A stretch of 64,000 bases of DNA from Caulobacter sp. RHG1. GTDB taxonomy: Bacteria > Pseudomonadota > Alphaproteobacteria > Caulobacterales > Caulobacteraceae. A program made the position numbers and the translations under genes. The notes under the pieces were generated by a model. It worked only from the letters and a program-made list of their open reading frames with translations, had not been told where the DNA came from and ran no database searches. Of the stretch, positions 43,122 through 52,378 are shown in pieces; the stretch's first letter is position 1, and each line of letters opens with the position of its first letter. Location of the stretch: NCBI RefSeq assembly GCF_013181195.1, contig NZ_SMZP01000010.1:124001-188000 (forward strand). Direction: 5' to 3'.

Positions 43122-44078
43122 ATGATCCGTTCCATGGCTGTCGCGCCGCGTGTCAAACCGCAGGATCTTTTCACGCCCGCCGAATGGACGCGAGTGTCCG
43201 CACGCTCGTCCTGGCGAGGCCTCATGATGGTCGCCCACGCCTGGGGGGTGATCCTCGCCGCCGGCGCGCTGTTCGTCGCCTTCCCCAATCCGCTGACCTA
43301 CGTGATCGCCGTGATGCTGATCGGCGCGCGGCAGCTGGGCCTGGCCATCCTGATGCACGAGGCCGCCCATGGAGGCCTGCACCCGAACCTCAAGGTCAAC
43401 GACTGGGTCGGCGAATGGCTGTGCGCGGCCCCGACCGGCGCCTCCCTGGCCAGCTACCGCCCCTATCACCTGACCCACCACAAATACGCCCAGCAGGCCG
43501 AGGACCCCGACCTGATCCTGTCGGCGCCCTTCCCGACCACCCTAGCGTCCCTGCGCCGCAAGATCGTCCGCGACCTGACCGGCCAGACCTTCTTCAAGCA
43601 GCGGTTCGGGCCCTTGCTGGGCCGTATGAAGGGCGATCAGCCCAAGGGCGCGATCTTCGCCGGCGAAGTGGCGCGGCAGATGCCGTTCCTGCTGTGGAAC
43701 CTGGGCATTCTCGTCGTGCTGTCGGCGTTCGGTCTCTGGTGGGCCTGGCTGGCGCTGTGGATCGTGCCGATGGCGACCTGGTTCCCGCTGGTCACCCGCC
43801 TGCGCAACATCGCCGAGCACGCCTTGGTGGCCAAGAACGAGCCCGACCCGTTCCGCCACGCCCGCACGACGAAGGCCAACTGGCTGGAGCGCGCCCTGAT
43901 CGCGCCCTACCACGTCAACTTCCACGCTGAGCACCACATGTTCATGCACACCCCGTGCTGGAACCTGCCCCTGGCCCACCGCCTGTTGGAGGAGAAGGGC
44001 CTGACCCAGGGCATGCTGACCGCGCCGGGATATCTGACCGTGCTGAAGGCGGCGTCGAGCAAACCGGTCGCCGCCTAA
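43122..44078 (+). CDS. Fatty acid desaturase
   Basis: This 318-residue membrane di-iron protein has all three histidine boxes: HEAAH (79-83), HLTHH (116-120) and HAEHH (268-272). Membrane segments lie between and around them (about 45-78 and 188-222). The family introduces double bonds or hydroxyls into acyl chains, and some members act on carotenoids or sphingolipids. Two in-frame ATGs (43122 and 43134) are possible. The exact substrate is not assigned. Confidence 0.9.
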   Translation: MIRSMAVAPRVKPQDLFTPAEWTRVSARSSWRGLMMVAHAWGVILAAGALFVAFPNPLTYVIAVMLIGARQLGLAILMHEAAHGGLHPNLKVNDWVGEWLCAAPTGASLASYRPYHLTHHKYAQQAEDPDLILSAPFPTTLASLRRKIVRDLTGQTFFKQRFGPLLGRMKGDQPKGAIFAGEVARQMPFLLWNLGILVVLSAFGLWWAWLALWIVPMATWFPLVTRLRNIAEHALVAKNEPDPFRHARTTKANWLERALIAPYHVNFHAEHHMFMHTPCWNLPLAHRLLEEKGLTQGMLTAPGYLTVLKAASSKPVAA

Positions 44079-44102
44079 TCTGGGCCGTGCTCTAAGCGCG
44101 GC

Positions 44103-44762
44103 ATGATCGTCCAGACCCTGGAAGGCCGCCGCGCCTTCATTCGCGACAACACACGCCTGCAGGCCCCGCCGCACACGCCGGAGCTGTCGCTGCATCTGGC
44201 TGACGAGATCACCCCGATCTGGAAGCTGACCGAGGAAGCGCTGGAGGAGATCGGCCTGCCGCCGCCGTTCTGGGCGTTTGCGTGGGCCGGGGGCCAGGCC
44301 CTGGCGCGCTATATCCTCGACCATCCCGAGATCGTCGCCGGCAAGCGCGTGGTCGACTTCGCCACCGGCTCGGGCATCGTCGCGATCGCGGCGATGAAGG
44401 CCGGCGCGACGAGCGTGCTGGCCGCCGACATCGACGTGTTCTGCGAGGCGGCCGTGGGCCTCAACGCGCAGGCCAACGACGTCGCGGTCAGCTTCACCGA
44501 CGTCAACCTGCTGGACGCTCCGCCACCGGAGACCGACGTGCTGCTGGCCGGCGACATCTGCTACGAAAAGCCCATGGCCGAGGCGGTGATGGACTGGCTG
44601 CGGCAGGGCCGGGCCAACGGCGCCAGCGTGCTGATCGGCGATCCGGGCCGGACCTACTTCCGCAAGGACGACCTGGTGAAGCTGGCCGAATACCAGGTCG
44701 AGACCACTCGCGAGCTCGAGGATTTCGCCGTCAAGCGCACCAGCGTCTGGACTCTGCCCTGA
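44103..44762 (+). CDS. Class I SAM methyltransferase (ETF-beta lysine methyltransferase-like)
   Basis: This 219-residue protein has an N-terminal LSLHLADEITPIWKLTEE. PPPFWAFAWAGGQALARYI precedes the SAM motif I VVDFATGSGIVAIAA, with ADID as motif II. The segment FWAFAWAGGQALARY is characteristic of the METTL20/ETFBKMT group, which methylates lysines of electron-transfer flavoprotein beta and is known in alphaproteobacteria. I infer that specificity only from this resemblance. It follows the desaturase on the same strand with a 24-bp gap. Confidence 0.85.
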   Translation: MIVQTLEGRRAFIRDNTRLQAPPHTPELSLHLADEITPIWKLTEEALEEIGLPPPFWAFAWAGGQALARYILDHPEIVAGKRVVDFATGSGIVAIAAMKAGATSVLAADIDVFCEAAVGLNAQANDVAVSFTDVNLLDAPPPETDVLLAGDICYEKPMAEAVMDWLRQGRANGASVLIGDPGRTYFRKDDLVKLAEYQVETTRELEDFAVKRTSVWTLP

Positions 44763-44806
44763 CGGCCCAATAGAACATTTGAAGAACATTGTTTGAGGAG
44801 AGCGCC

Positions 44807-45160
44807 ATGCGCGAAGACGGCAAGATCGACTACATCGAATGGCCCGGCGGCGATCTCCCGGCGACCAAGAGCTTCTATTCCGCCGCTTTCGGCTGGAGCT
44901 TCGTCGACTACGGTCCCGACTATGTCGCCTTCGAGGGTCAGGGGACCGATGGCGGTTTCGCCAAGCCGCAGGAAGGCTCTTCCGACCGCCCGCTGGTCAT
45001 CCTCTACGCCACCGACCTGGAAGCCATGCTCGAAAAGGTGACAAAGGCCGGCGGCGTGATCACCGCGCCGATCTTCAGCTTCCCGGGCGGCCGCCGCTTC
45101 CACTTCACCGATCCGTCCGGCAACGAGCTGGGCGTGTGGAGCGATGCGGGCGTCGCGTAA
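44807..45160 (+). CDS. VOC family protein
   Basis: This 117-residue vicinal-oxygen-chelate fold protein has IDYIEWPGGDLPATKSFYSAAFGWSF at the N-terminus and RRFHFTDPSGNELGVWSD at the end, the glyoxalase/bleomycin-resistance-like arrangement. A candidate metal Glu lies in GNELGVW. It begins at ATG 44807 after gaggagagcgcc. Such short VOC proteins bind small metabolites or drugs. The substrate is unknown. Confidence 0.9.
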   Translation: MREDGKIDYIEWPGGDLPATKSFYSAAFGWSFVDYGPDYVAFEGQGTDGGFAKPQEGSSDRPLVILYATDLEAMLEKVTKAGGVITAPIFSFPGGRRFHFTDPSGNELGVWSDAGVA

Positions 45161-45163
45161 GGC

Positions 45164-46030
45164 CTAAAAGCGCGGGTGGAACGCCCTGGGCGTCCACCCG
45201 AAGTCGCGCGTCGCCTCGGCCGAGTCGAACGCCAGATCCTGGCCCATCCGCGCGCCCATGGCCGTGGTGGCGCCGGGATAGAACGGCTTGGCCAGCTTCA
45301 TAAGCAAAGCAAACAGCCAGACCGGCAGCGGCAGGACGCGCGGCGGCTTGTCGAGGCCGGCGAAGATCCGCTCGACCATCACGCGGTAGGTCACGGTCTC
45401 GCCGCCGACAAGGTCGTAGGCCCGGTTCTGCGCCGCCGGCGATGCGGCGGCCGCCAGCGCCCCGGACGCCAGGTCCGCCGCGTGGACCGGCTGGCGCAGA
45501 CCCCGGCCGCCGCCCAGCAGCGGCATGACTCCGAAGCGCTTCACCAGCTTGGCGATGCGGCTGACATTGCCGTCGCGGCCCTCGTCATAGATCAGGGTCG
45601 GCCGCAGGATGGTCCAGGCCACGCCGTGCGCCTCGCACCAGGCCTCGACCGCGGCCTCCGCGTCGGCCAGCGCCTTGGCCACGGCCCGCTCGCCAGCGTC
45701 TGGAGAGGCCTCCTTGGTGAACCGGCTGGTCGAGGAAAAGGCCACCAGCCGCGTCATCCCCGCCGCCTTGAGGGCCAGCAGGGCGTCGGGCAACAGCCAG
45801 ATCGGCGACAGCGAGAACACGGTGACGATCTGCGGCAGGATCAGCCGAGGATCCTTCAGGTCGCCGGCGATCCACTGCGCGCCACCGATGGCCCCACCTG
45901 TTGATTGCGTCCGGCTCAGGGCGACGGCGTCCAGGCCGACCTGGGCCAGGGCGGCCATGATCCACCGGCCGATCAGGCTGGTCGCGCCCAGCACCAGCAC
46001 CGGCGCCTTCAGGGTATTCTCAAGCGTCAT
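45164..46030 (-). CDS. NAD(P)-binding sugar epimerase-type protein
   Basis: This 288-residue extended SDR has the Rossmann motif LVLGATSLIGRWIMAAL at residues 11-27. TILRPTLIYDEGRDGNV follows in the middle. It resembles the complex-I-NDUFA9/atypical SDR group, with no clear YxxxK pair visible at the usual position. The ATG at 46030 (MTLENTLKAP) was chosen over a longer frame. Its 5' end is 34 bp from the divergent MmcQ/YjbR gene. The role is unknown. Confidence 0.82.
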   Translation of the reverse strand: MTLENTLKAPVLVLGATSLIGRWIMAALAQVGLDAVALSRTQSTGGAIGGAQWIAGDLKDPRLILPQIVTVFSLSPIWLLPDALLALKAAGMTRLVAFSSTSRFTKEASPDAGERAVAKALADAEAAVEAWCEAHGVAWTILRPTLIYDEGRDGNVSRIAKLVKRFGVMPLLGGGRGLRQPVHAADLASGALAAAASPAAQNRAYDLVGGETVTYRVMVERIFAGLDKPPRVLPLPVWLFALLMKLAKPFYPGATTAMGARMGQDLAFDSAEATRDFGWTPRAFHPRF

Positions 46031-46064
46031 TCCGCTCCTATAGTCCGCCGCGACGGAGGTTCCC

Positions 46065-46424
46065 ATGACTTACGAAGAGGTCCGCGCCTTCGCCCTTGGC
46101 CTGCCTGGCGTCGAAGACGGCACGGCCTATGGCCGCCCCTGCCTGAAGGCGCATGGCAAGTTCCTGACCCGCCTGTTCGAGGACGGCCAAAGCCTGGTCT
46201 GCCCCGCCGTACCGTTCGACGAGCGCGAGATGCTGGTCGAGGCCGAGCCAGAGGTGGTTCACTTCACCGACCACTTCAAGAACTATCCCTACGTCCTGCT
46301 CCGCCTGCCCCATGCCGATCCCGGCGTGGTCCGCAGCCTGGTCACCCGCCAATGGCGCGCGACCGCGCCAAAGAAGGTGCTCAAGGCCTGGGACGAAACC
46401 CATTGCGCGCCTATATCGGCCTGA
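46065..46424 (+). CDS. MmcQ/YjbR family protein
   Basis: This 119-residue protein has the family start MTYEEVRAFALGLPGVEDG. The middle AYGRPCLKAHGKFLTRLFEDG is followed by VLLRLPHADPGVVRSLVTRQWRATAPKKVL. The fold resembles the CyaY-like/double-wing family with suggested DNA binding, but function is not proved. It lies 20 bp upstream of the aldo/keto reductase on the same strand. Confidence 0.88.
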   Translation: MTYEEVRAFALGLPGVEDGTAYGRPCLKAHGKFLTRLFEDGQSLVCPAVPFDEREMLVEAEPEVVHFTDHFKNYPYVLLRLPHADPGVVRSLVTRQWRATAPKKVLKAWDETHCAPISA

Positions 46425-46444
46425 CCGCTTTTCCGGAGCCCTCC

Positions 46445-47284
46445 ATGTCCAAGCTCGTTCCCGCCGTCCGCTCGGGCGACGTCCTCATCCCCGCCCTCGG
46501 CTTTGGAACCTGGCAGCTGGAGAACGGCACGGCCACACCGCTGGTCGAGAAGGCGCTGGAGGTCGGCTACCGCCACATCGACACCGCCCAGATCTATGGC
46601 AACGAGGCCGACGTCGGCGCGGCCATCAAGACCAGCGGCGTCAAGCGCGACGAGATCTTCCTGACCACCAAGGTCTGGATCGACCAGTTCCGCGACGGCG
46701 ACCTGCAGCGCTCGGCCGAGATCAGCCTTGAGAAGCTGGGCGTCGACCATGTCGACCTCCTGCTGCTGCACTGGCCCAAGCCGGATGTGCCGCTGGCCGA
46801 GACCCTGAAGGCCCTGAACGAAGTCCAGTCGCGCGGCCTGACCCGCGCCATCGGCCTGTCGAACTTCCCATCGGCCCAGCTGGAAGAAGCCGCCAAGCTG
46901 TCGGACGCCCCGATCGCCACCGATCAGGTCGAGTACCACCCCTATCTGTCGCTCAAGACCCTGAAGGCCAAGGCCGACGCCCTGGGGACCTCGATCACCG
47001 CCTGGTCGCCGCTGGCCCAGGGCAAGGTCGCCCAGGACCCGGTTCTGGTCGACATCGGCGCCGCCCACGGCAAGACCCCGGGCCAGGTCACCCTCCGCTG
47101 GCTGATCCAGCAGGGCGTCATCGCCATCCCCCGCACCAGTAACCCGGCCCGCATCGCCGAGAACTTCGACGTGCTGGACTTCAGCCTGTCCGAAGACGAG
47201 ATGACCCGCATCCACGGCCTGGCCCGTCCCGACGGCCGTCTGGGCGACTGGCTGGACAAGGCCTACGCCTGGGACGCGGAATAG
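46445..47284 (+). CDS. Aldo/keto reductase (2,5-diketo-D-gluconate reductase-like)
   Basis: This 279-residue protein has the AKR active-site pattern GYRHIDTAQIYGNEADVG (Asp and Tyr of the tetrad), FLTTKVW (Lys), LLLLHWPKP (His) and the cofactor loop IPRTSNPARIAENFDVLDF. This is the prokaryotic AKR type also used for 2,5-diketogluconate or methylglyoxal reduction. It uses NADPH. It is followed by a palindromic hairpin. Confidence 0.92.
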   Translation: MSKLVPAVRSGDVLIPALGFGTWQLENGTATPLVEKALEVGYRHIDTAQIYGNEADVGAAIKTSGVKRDEIFLTTKVWIDQFRDGDLQRSAEISLEKLGVDHVDLLLLHWPKPDVPLAETLKALNEVQSRGLTRAIGLSNFPSAQLEEAAKLSDAPIATDQVEYHPYLSLKTLKAKADALGTSITAWSPLAQGKVAQDPVLVDIGAAHGKTPGQVTLRWLIQQGVIAIPRTSNPARIAENFDVLDFSLSEDEMTRIHGLARPDGRLGDWLDKAYAWDAE

Positions 47285-47293
47285 GCAGCAGCC

Positions 47294-47326
47294 CCGTCCT
47301 TCCGGACTCAAGGCCCGGAAGGACGG
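47294..47326. terminator. Strong palindromic hairpin after the aldo/keto reductase
   Basis: CCGTCCTTCCGG at 47294-47305 and CCGGAAGGACGG at 47315-47326 form a perfect 12-bp stem with a 9-nt loop. It lies 9 bp after the stop and lacks a U-tract, so termination or mRNA 3'-end protection is likely rather than certain. Confidence 0.65.
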
Positions 47327-47440
47327 AAGAGGCCGGGCCAAGCAAAACTCCCTCCGCTTCCAGACGAAAGCCGTTCCATCCACACCCAAAAGCGCCTAGG
47401 TAAGCCTCAACCTGAGCATAACTTACCAGGGGCAGGGACG

Positions 47441-48715
47441 ATGGACGACGCGGGCATGAGCTTGCAGGCGACGATGGCGGGGATGGGCCGGACGGCTCGC
47501 GAAGGCGCGCGTGCGCTTCGCCTCGCCACGCCAGAGCAGCGCACCGCCGCCATCCAGGCCATGGCCGCCGCCATCCGCGCCGACGCCCCCGCCATCCTGG
47601 CCGCCAACGCCAAGGACCTGGCCAAGGCGACGTCCAACGGCGTCTCAGGCCCGATGCTGGATCGCCTGGCCCTCGATGAAGCGCGCCTCGCCGGCGTCGC
47701 CGACGGCGTCGAGGCGGTGGCCAACATCCCCGATCCGATCGGCGTGGCCACCTCGCGCTGGACCCGGCCCAACGGCCTGGACATCAGCCGCGTGCGCACC
47801 CCGATCGGCGTGATCGCCATGATCTATGAGAGCCGCCCGAACGTGACCGCCGACGCCGCAGCGCTATGCGTGCGCTCGGGCAATGCGGTGATCCTGCGCG
47901 GCGGGTCCGAGTGCATCCACTCCAACCTGGCCATCCACGCTTCAATTGAACGCGGCCTCAAGAGCGCCGGCCTGCCCGCCGCCGCCGTCCAGGCGGTGAA
48001 GACCGCCGACCGCGCGGCCGTGGGCTTCATCCTGGCCGGCCTGGACAAGTCCATCGACCTGATCATCCCGCGCGGCGGCAAGAGCCTGGTCGCCCGCGTC
48101 CAGGCCGAGGCCCGCGCCCCGGTGCTGGGCCACCTGGAAGGCCTGAACCACGTCTTCGTCCATGCCGGCGCCGACGTGAAGAAGGCGGTCGACATCGTCG
48201 TCAACGCCAAGCTGCGCCGGGTTTCGGTCTGCGGTTCGGCCGAGACCCTGCTGATCGACAAGGCCGCCGCCGACAAGTTGCTGCCGCCGATCGCCGACGC
48301 CCTGATCCGGGCTGGCTGCGAGCTGCGCGGCGACGCCGCCGCCCGCGCGGTCGAGCCATCGATGAAGGCCGCGACGCCCGACGACTGGACCACCGAATAT
48401 CTGGCGGCGATCCTGGCCGTGGCCGTGGTCGACGGCGTCGAGGGGGCGGCCAAGCACATCGCCACCTACGGCTCGGGCCACACTGACGCGATCGTCACCG
48501 AGGACGCCGGCGCCGCCGAAGCCTTCGTGGCCGCGGTCGACAGCGCCATCGTGCTGGTCAACGCCTCGACCCAGTTCGCCGACGGCGGCGAGTTCGGCTT
48601 CGGGGCCGAGATCGGCATCGCCACCGACAAGCTTCACGCCCGCGGCCCGGTTGGGGCCGAGCAACTGACGACGTTCAAATATGTGGTTCGCGGGACCGGC
48701 CAGACTCGTCCCTGA
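47441..48715 (+). CDS. proA: Glutamate-5-semialdehyde dehydrogenase
   Basis: This 424-residue ALDH-superfamily protein has the ProA signatures [42 protein letters not shown] and the catalytic Cys in [14 protein letters not shown]. It reduces gamma-glutamyl phosphate to the semialdehyde with NADPH in proline synthesis. The end [21 protein letters not shown] is also typical. Its 3' end may overlap nadD by 35 bp. proB is not adjacent. Confidence 0.95.
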   Translation: MDDAGMSLQATMAGMGRTAREGARALRLATPEQRTAAIQAMAAAIRADAPAILAANAKDLAKATSNGVSGPMLDRLALDEARLAGVADGVEAVANIPDPIGVATSRWTRPNGLDISRVRTPIGVIAMIYESRPNVTADAAALCVRSGNAVILRGGSECIHSNLAIHASIERGLKSAGLPAAAVQAVKTADRAAVGFILAGLDKSIDLIIPRGGKSLVARVQAEARAPVLGHLEGLNHVFVHAGADVKKAVDIVVNAKLRRVSVCGSAETLLIDKAAADKLLPPIADALIRAGCELRGDAAARAVEPSMKAATPDDWTTEYLAAILAVAVVDGVEGAAKHIATYGSGHTDAIVTEDAGAAEAFVAAVDSAIVLVNASTQFADGGEFGFGAEIGIATDKLHARGPVGAEQLTTFKYVVRGTGQTRP

Positions 48716-49331
48716 GGCCGGCCGGCCTAACGCTCAGCGTCTCGGCTTCCATCTGGAGCCGGGCATGCGCGTGGGCCTGTTCGGCGGCAGCTTCAACCCG
48801 GCGCACGAGGGTCACGCCCACGTGGCCGAGACGGCCATGCGCCGTCTGGAGCTGGACCGCGTCATCTGGCTGGTGTCGCCGCAGAACCCGCTGAAGTCGT
48901 CGCACGAGACCCGGCCGGTGGCCGAGCGCATGGCCGGCGCCCGCCGCTGGGCGCGCGGCTCGGGCATGATCGTCTCCGACGCCGAGACGCGGCTGAACTC
49001 GCAGTACACGATCGACACGCTGCGCGTGCTGAGAGCGCGCTTTCCCGGCGTGAAATTCGTCTGGGTGATGGGCGCCGACAGCCTGGCCACCTTCCACCGC
49101 TGGCGGGGCTGGACCCAGATCATGCGCGAAGTGCCCGTGGCGGTGATCTCGCGCCCGTGGATTTCGCTGAAGGCCCGCACCTCGCCGGCCGCCCGCCGCT
49201 TCGCCTTCGCCCGCTGGCCCGCCAGCGCGGCGGCCAAGCTTCCGGACGCCAAATCGCCGGCCTGGGTCTATCTGACCGGCCCGCTGAACTTCGCGTCCTC
49301 CACAGCGATGCGAGCGCGGCAGAAGGGCTAG
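48681..49331 (+). CDS. nadD: Nicotinate-nucleotide adenylyltransferase
   Basis: The protein has the adenylyltransferase motif [14 protein letters not shown] near its N-terminus, then [15 protein letters not shown], the [16 protein letters not shown] strand, and the C-terminal ASSTAMRAR motif (SSTxxR). It makes NaAD from NaMN and ATP. The ATG at 48681 gives 216 aa but overlaps proA and has no clear RBS. The ATG at 48765 ([10 protein letters not shown]) follows tctggag and would give 188 aa. I keep the longer frame because similar N-terminal tails occur in alphaproteobacterial homologues. Confidence 0.88.
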   Translation: MWFAGPARLVPEAGRPNAQRLGFHLEPGMRVGLFGGSFNPAHEGHAHVAETAMRRLELDRVIWLVSPQNPLKSSHETRPVAERMAGARRWARGSGMIVSDAETRLNSQYTIDTLRVLRARFPGVKFVWVMGADSLATFHRWRGWTQIMREVPVAVISRPWISLKARTSPAARRFAFARWPASAAAKLPDAKSPAWVYLTGPLNFASSTAMRARQKG

Positions 49332-49729
49332 GCGCCCGGCGCGGCCTCGAGCGTGACCACCATCCTGAACGGCGCCCCGCCCAGGGCCACCGCCGCCGGC
49401 TGGCCCGGTTTGACGAGCAGGGCCGGCTTGGCCTCGATCCGCTCACCTGTCGACAGGACGATGTCCATCGTCGACGAAACGTCCACGGAATCGGATCCGG
49501 CGCGAGGACGGGCGATCAGGCTCATGCTGACGCCATGCCCCTCGGCGTCACGGATCACGATCACGGCCCGCTCACCGGCGCGCACCGTCAGGCGAGGCTG
49601 GCCCACCAGCCGCTCACCATCCGTCAGCTTCAACGAGACCGCATAGGCGGGTCCCTCGGCCGCGGCGGCGGGTGCGAAAACCAGTAGTCCTGTCGCGAAC
49701 AGCGCCGCTCCGACCAAGCCCCGAACCAT
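49328..49729 (-). CDS. Hypothetical secreted protein
   Basis: The 133-residue product has a signal peptide (MVRGLVGAALFATGLLVFAP then AAAAEG). The mature region is a beta-rich domain of about 105 residues with alternating V/R/I strands (GQPRLTVRAGERAVIVIRD) and no Cys. No family was recognised; it resembles small periplasmic proteins of unknown role. The ATG at 49729 follows gaggg. It converges with nadD, overlapping it by 4 bp. Confidence 0.7.
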   Translation of the reverse strand: MVRGLVGAALFATGLLVFAPAAAAEGPAYAVSLKLTDGERLVGQPRLTVRAGERAVIVIRDAEGHGVSMSLIARPRAGSDSVDVSSTMDIVLSTGERIEAKPALLVKPGQPAAVALGGAPFRMVVTLEAAPGA

Positions 49730-49883
49730 GGATCCCTCAAGGATTGAACGCCTCGCCCCATGCGCGACACAGGCGACTTGAGTCATGCTTCGCGCACGCT
49801 GTCGAGCCGCCCAAAGCCGCGCTTGCAGTGCGGCCAAACGACGTTTGACCATCAACCCCTCACTTTCCGCCCAATTCCGTGCT

Positions 49884-50354
49884 ATGGGGGATATCCACAG
49901 CGACCCCATAAGGAGCAATCCGCTGCGTAGCGACCCCGCGCTTAATGCGCACGAAGACCCGGCCGGCGCCGAGTCCTCGACTGAATCCCCGGGCCTGAGT
50001 CTGCCCCTGGACATCCAGGCGCTGGAGCGCCTGATCCTGACCCGCCTCGACGACGACAAGGCGCAGGACATCGTCCACATCGACTTGACGGACAAGAGCT
50101 CGGTCGCCGACAGCCTGATCGTGGCGTCGGGCCGTTCGCACCGCCACGTCGGCGCTCTGGCCGACCACATCCTGCGCGCCCTGAAGGAAAACGGCTTCGG
50201 CAAGGCGCGGGTCGAAGGCCTGCCGCACTGCGACTGGGTGCTGATCGACGCCGGTGACGTCGTCGTCCACCTGTTCCGTCCCGAAGTGCGCAGCTTCTAC
50301 AACATCGAGAAGATCTGGGCGGTCGACGCACCGCACCGCACCGCGGCGAACTGA
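49884..50354 (+). CDS. rsfS: Ribosome silencing factor
   Basis: This 156-residue protein contains the RsfS (Iojap-like) core VHIDLTDKSSVADSLIVASGRSHRHVGALADHIL, then CDWVLIDAGDVVVHLFRPEVRSFYNIEKIW. RsfS binds ribosomal protein L14 and keeps 50S subunits from joining in starvation. The ATG at 49884 leaves a flexible N-terminus of about 45 residues. Longer frames reach 49785 but carry a low-complexity start. It is about 2 kb upstream of rlmH. Confidence 0.93.
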   Translation: MGDIHSDPIRSNPLRSDPALNAHEDPAGAESSTESPGLSLPLDIQALERLILTRLDDDKAQDIVHIDLTDKSSVADSLIVASGRSHRHVGALADHILRALKENGFGKARVEGLPHCDWVLIDAGDVVVHLFRPEVRSFYNIEKIWAVDAPHRTAAN

Positions 50355-50364
50355 TCTTCCGCGC

Positions 50365-50392
50365 GCGGCGATGGCGTCAGACCCATCGCCGC
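50365..50392. terminator. Hairpin between convergent rsfS and GNAT genes
   Basis: GCGGCGATGG and CCATCGCCGC (50365-50374 and 50383-50392) form a perfect 10-bp stem with an 8-nt loop. It lies 11 bp after rsfS and 11 bp before the end of the opposing gene, so it can serve both. There is no U-tract. Confidence 0.6.
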
Positions 50393-50402
50393 GACGGCCG
50401 CC

Positions 50403-50900
50403 TCAGGCCAGCTCCAGCACATAGAGATGCGTGTCGTCCTCGCCCTCGAACGCCATGTCGGCGAGGGTGAACCCTGCGCGCGTCAGCATCGCTGCAGACG
50501 CGTGGTTGTCGGGATAGATCAGCGCCCGCAGCTGAGTCGCGCCCCGCTCCTGGGCCGCTGCGATCAGACCGCCCAGGATCTCACGACCCAGGCCCCGCCC
50601 TTGCCAGGCGCGGGAAAGGCCGTAGATCAGTTCCTCGCCGCCCTCGGGCGGTCGCGCCATTCCGGCCCAGCCGACCAGCGCGCCGCTCTCACGATCGAGC
50701 ACCGCCGCCGTGCCATAGCCGTGGCGAGCCACGTTCTCGCCTGAACGCAAGATCCACTCGGCCGTCGCCGCACGGCCCAAGGGCTGGCCGTCGCCGACAA
50801 AACGCATCACCTCCGGGTCGCCGGCGATGGCGGCCAGAGCGTCGAGGTCTGCCGGCTGGAACGGCCGAACGAGCAGGCGGGGCGTCTGGAAGGCGGTCAT
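50403..50900 (-). CDS. GNAT acetyltransferase
   Basis: This 165-residue protein has the RimJ-like fold: LLVRPFQPADLDALAAI at the start, then LIYGLSRAWQGRGLGREIL as the acetyl-CoA loop (RxxGxG), and IYPDNHASAAMLTRAGFTLAD near the end. The target cannot be inferred. It starts at ATG 50900, divergent from the secreted hydrolase gene. Confidence 0.88.
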   Translation of the reverse strand: MTAFQTPRLLVRPFQPADLDALAAIAGDPEVMRFVGDGQPLGRAATAEWILRSGENVARHGYGTAAVLDRESGALVGWAGMARPPEGGEELIYGLSRAWQGRGLGREILGGLIAAAQERGATQLRALIYPDNHASAAMLTRAGFTLADMAFEGEDDTHLYVLELA

Positions 50901-50965
50901 GACGAAGGTTTAAGCTGCGACCTTCTATGGAACCAGCGATGCTGCTCGCCTGTGTGGGGGCTTGC

Positions 50966-52378
50966 ATGAAAATTGGTATTCTGGCGGCGGTCGCGTTGGG
51001 ACTGGCCGCTCTGGCCGGCGTGTCGACCGCCCTGGCCGCGCCCTTCGAGCATGCCGAGGACGGGTTCGAACCCTGCCCCGACGCCGACGGCGCGCTGGCG
51101 GGATCGCAGTGTGCTCGCTTTCTGTCGCCGCTGGACCCAAGCGACCTGAAGCTGGGCCACGCTGAACTGTTCGTGCGCCGCTTTCCCGCCCAGGGCGCCT
51201 CGCGCGGCCAGGTCTGGCTGATCGCTGGCGGTCCAGGCGAGTCCGGGGCCAGCTTCTATCCGCTGCTCGACACCTTCCGGGCGGCGTTCCCTGGCTACGA
51301 CCTGATGATCCCAGACCATCGCGGCACGGGCTTCTCGACGCGCCTGTGCCCCGCGGAAGAAAGCCCCGACGGCCCCGGCGGAGCCGCCCTGCAAGGCGCG
51401 GAATGGGCCACATGCTTGCCCGCACTGGCGACGCCCCGCGCCAAGGCCTTCACCATCAGCAACGCCGCTCGCGATCTGTCGGCTCTTATGAACCGCTATG
51501 GCGAGAAGCAGCCGACCTTCCTCTACGGCGTCTCATACGGAACCCAGCTGGTGCTGCGGGTGCTGGCCATCGCGCCGCCCAAGCGCCTGGACGGGGTGAT
51601 CCTCGACTCGCTGGTTCCGCCGGATGGCGATGCCGCCCTCGACCTGAGCCACCGCTCGGTGGTGGTCGATCAGGTCGGCCGGCAGGTTCTGGCGCGCTGC
51701 GACGCCGACGCGGCCTGCCGCGCCCGCCTGGGCGGCTCGGCGATGGAGGCCTATCGCACGGTGCTGGATGATCCGGCCAAGGCGGCGCTGGTTCCCGGCG
51801 GCAAGCCCAAGCTGTTCTTCGGCGCTCTGCTGGACGCGCCGCCGCTGCGCGCGCGCATCCCCGAGCTGATCGCCGCCCTGCGCGCCGGCGACGCCGAGCC
51901 GTTGAAGCAGGCCCGGACCGATCTGGAGACGCTCGGCGCGCCGTTCGGCGACTTCCCGCAAGCGCCGCTGTCGATCCCGCTGGTCAGCCTGATCAGCGCC
52001 TCTGAGAACAACGCTCGCCCCGCCATGACCAAGGCTGACGTCGAGGCCGAAGCGGAAGGGCTGCTGTTTGTCAGCAGCCTGCCCGGCCAGCTGGTCGGCG
52101 GGGCGGCCGACGCCTACCCGCGCGACGCCTTCTTCGGGAAGCGTCCAGGCAAGCTGCCGCCGACCCAGGTGCTGCAGGGGGATCTCGACCCGAAGACGCC
52201 GCTGGCGGGCGCTGAAGCCCAGGTGACGGCGCTGAAAGCCGCCGGCCCCATCGCCTTGCAGGCCGTCCAGGGCGGTCCGCACTTCCTGGCCTTCACCGCG
52301 CCGGGCTGCTTCGTCGCCGCGGCCCGGGCTTTCGTCGCGACGAAGCGGCCCGTTCGTGGCACATGCTCGCTGGAATGA
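50966..52378 (+). CDS. Secreted alpha/beta hydrolase (TAP-like peptidase)
   Basis: The 470-residue product has a signal peptide (MKIGILAAVALGLAALAGV). Its alpha/beta hydrolase fold shows GGPGESG (88-94), DHRGTG (117-122) and the nucleophile Ser190 in GVSYGT. The Asp lies in LQGDLDPKTP and the His in GGPHFLAF. This pattern matches the tripeptidyl-aminopeptidase-like (S33) group. An earlier ATG at 50927 would hide the signal peptide. Its stop overlaps the rlmH start (ATGA). Confidence 0.87.
   Translation: MKIGILAAVALGLAALAGVSTALAAPFEHAEDGFEPCPDADGALAGSQCARFLSPLDPSDLKLGHAELFVRRFPAQGASRGQVWLIAGGPGESGASFYPLLDTFRAAFPGYDLMIPDHRGTGFSTRLCPAEESPDGPGGAALQGAEWATCLPALATPRAKAFTISNAARDLSALMNRYGEKQPTFLYGVSYGTQLVLRVLAIAPPKRLDGVILDSLVPPDGDAALDLSHRSVVVDQVGRQVLARCDADAACRARLGGSAMEAYRTVLDDPAKAALVPGGKPKLFFGALLDAPPLRARIPELIAALRAGDAEPLKQARTDLETLGAPFGDFPQAPLSIPLVSLISASENNARPAMTKADVEAEAEGLLFVSSLPGQLVGGAADAYPRDAFFGKRPGKLPPTQVLQGDLDPKTPLAGAEAQVTALKAAGPIALQAVQGGPHFLAFTAPGCFVAAARAFVATKRPVRGTCSLE

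Noticed and set aside
51055-51085. GGGTTCGAACCC resembling a tRNA T-loop
   Set aside because: It lies in the coding frame of the secreted hydrolase and has no cloverleaf.
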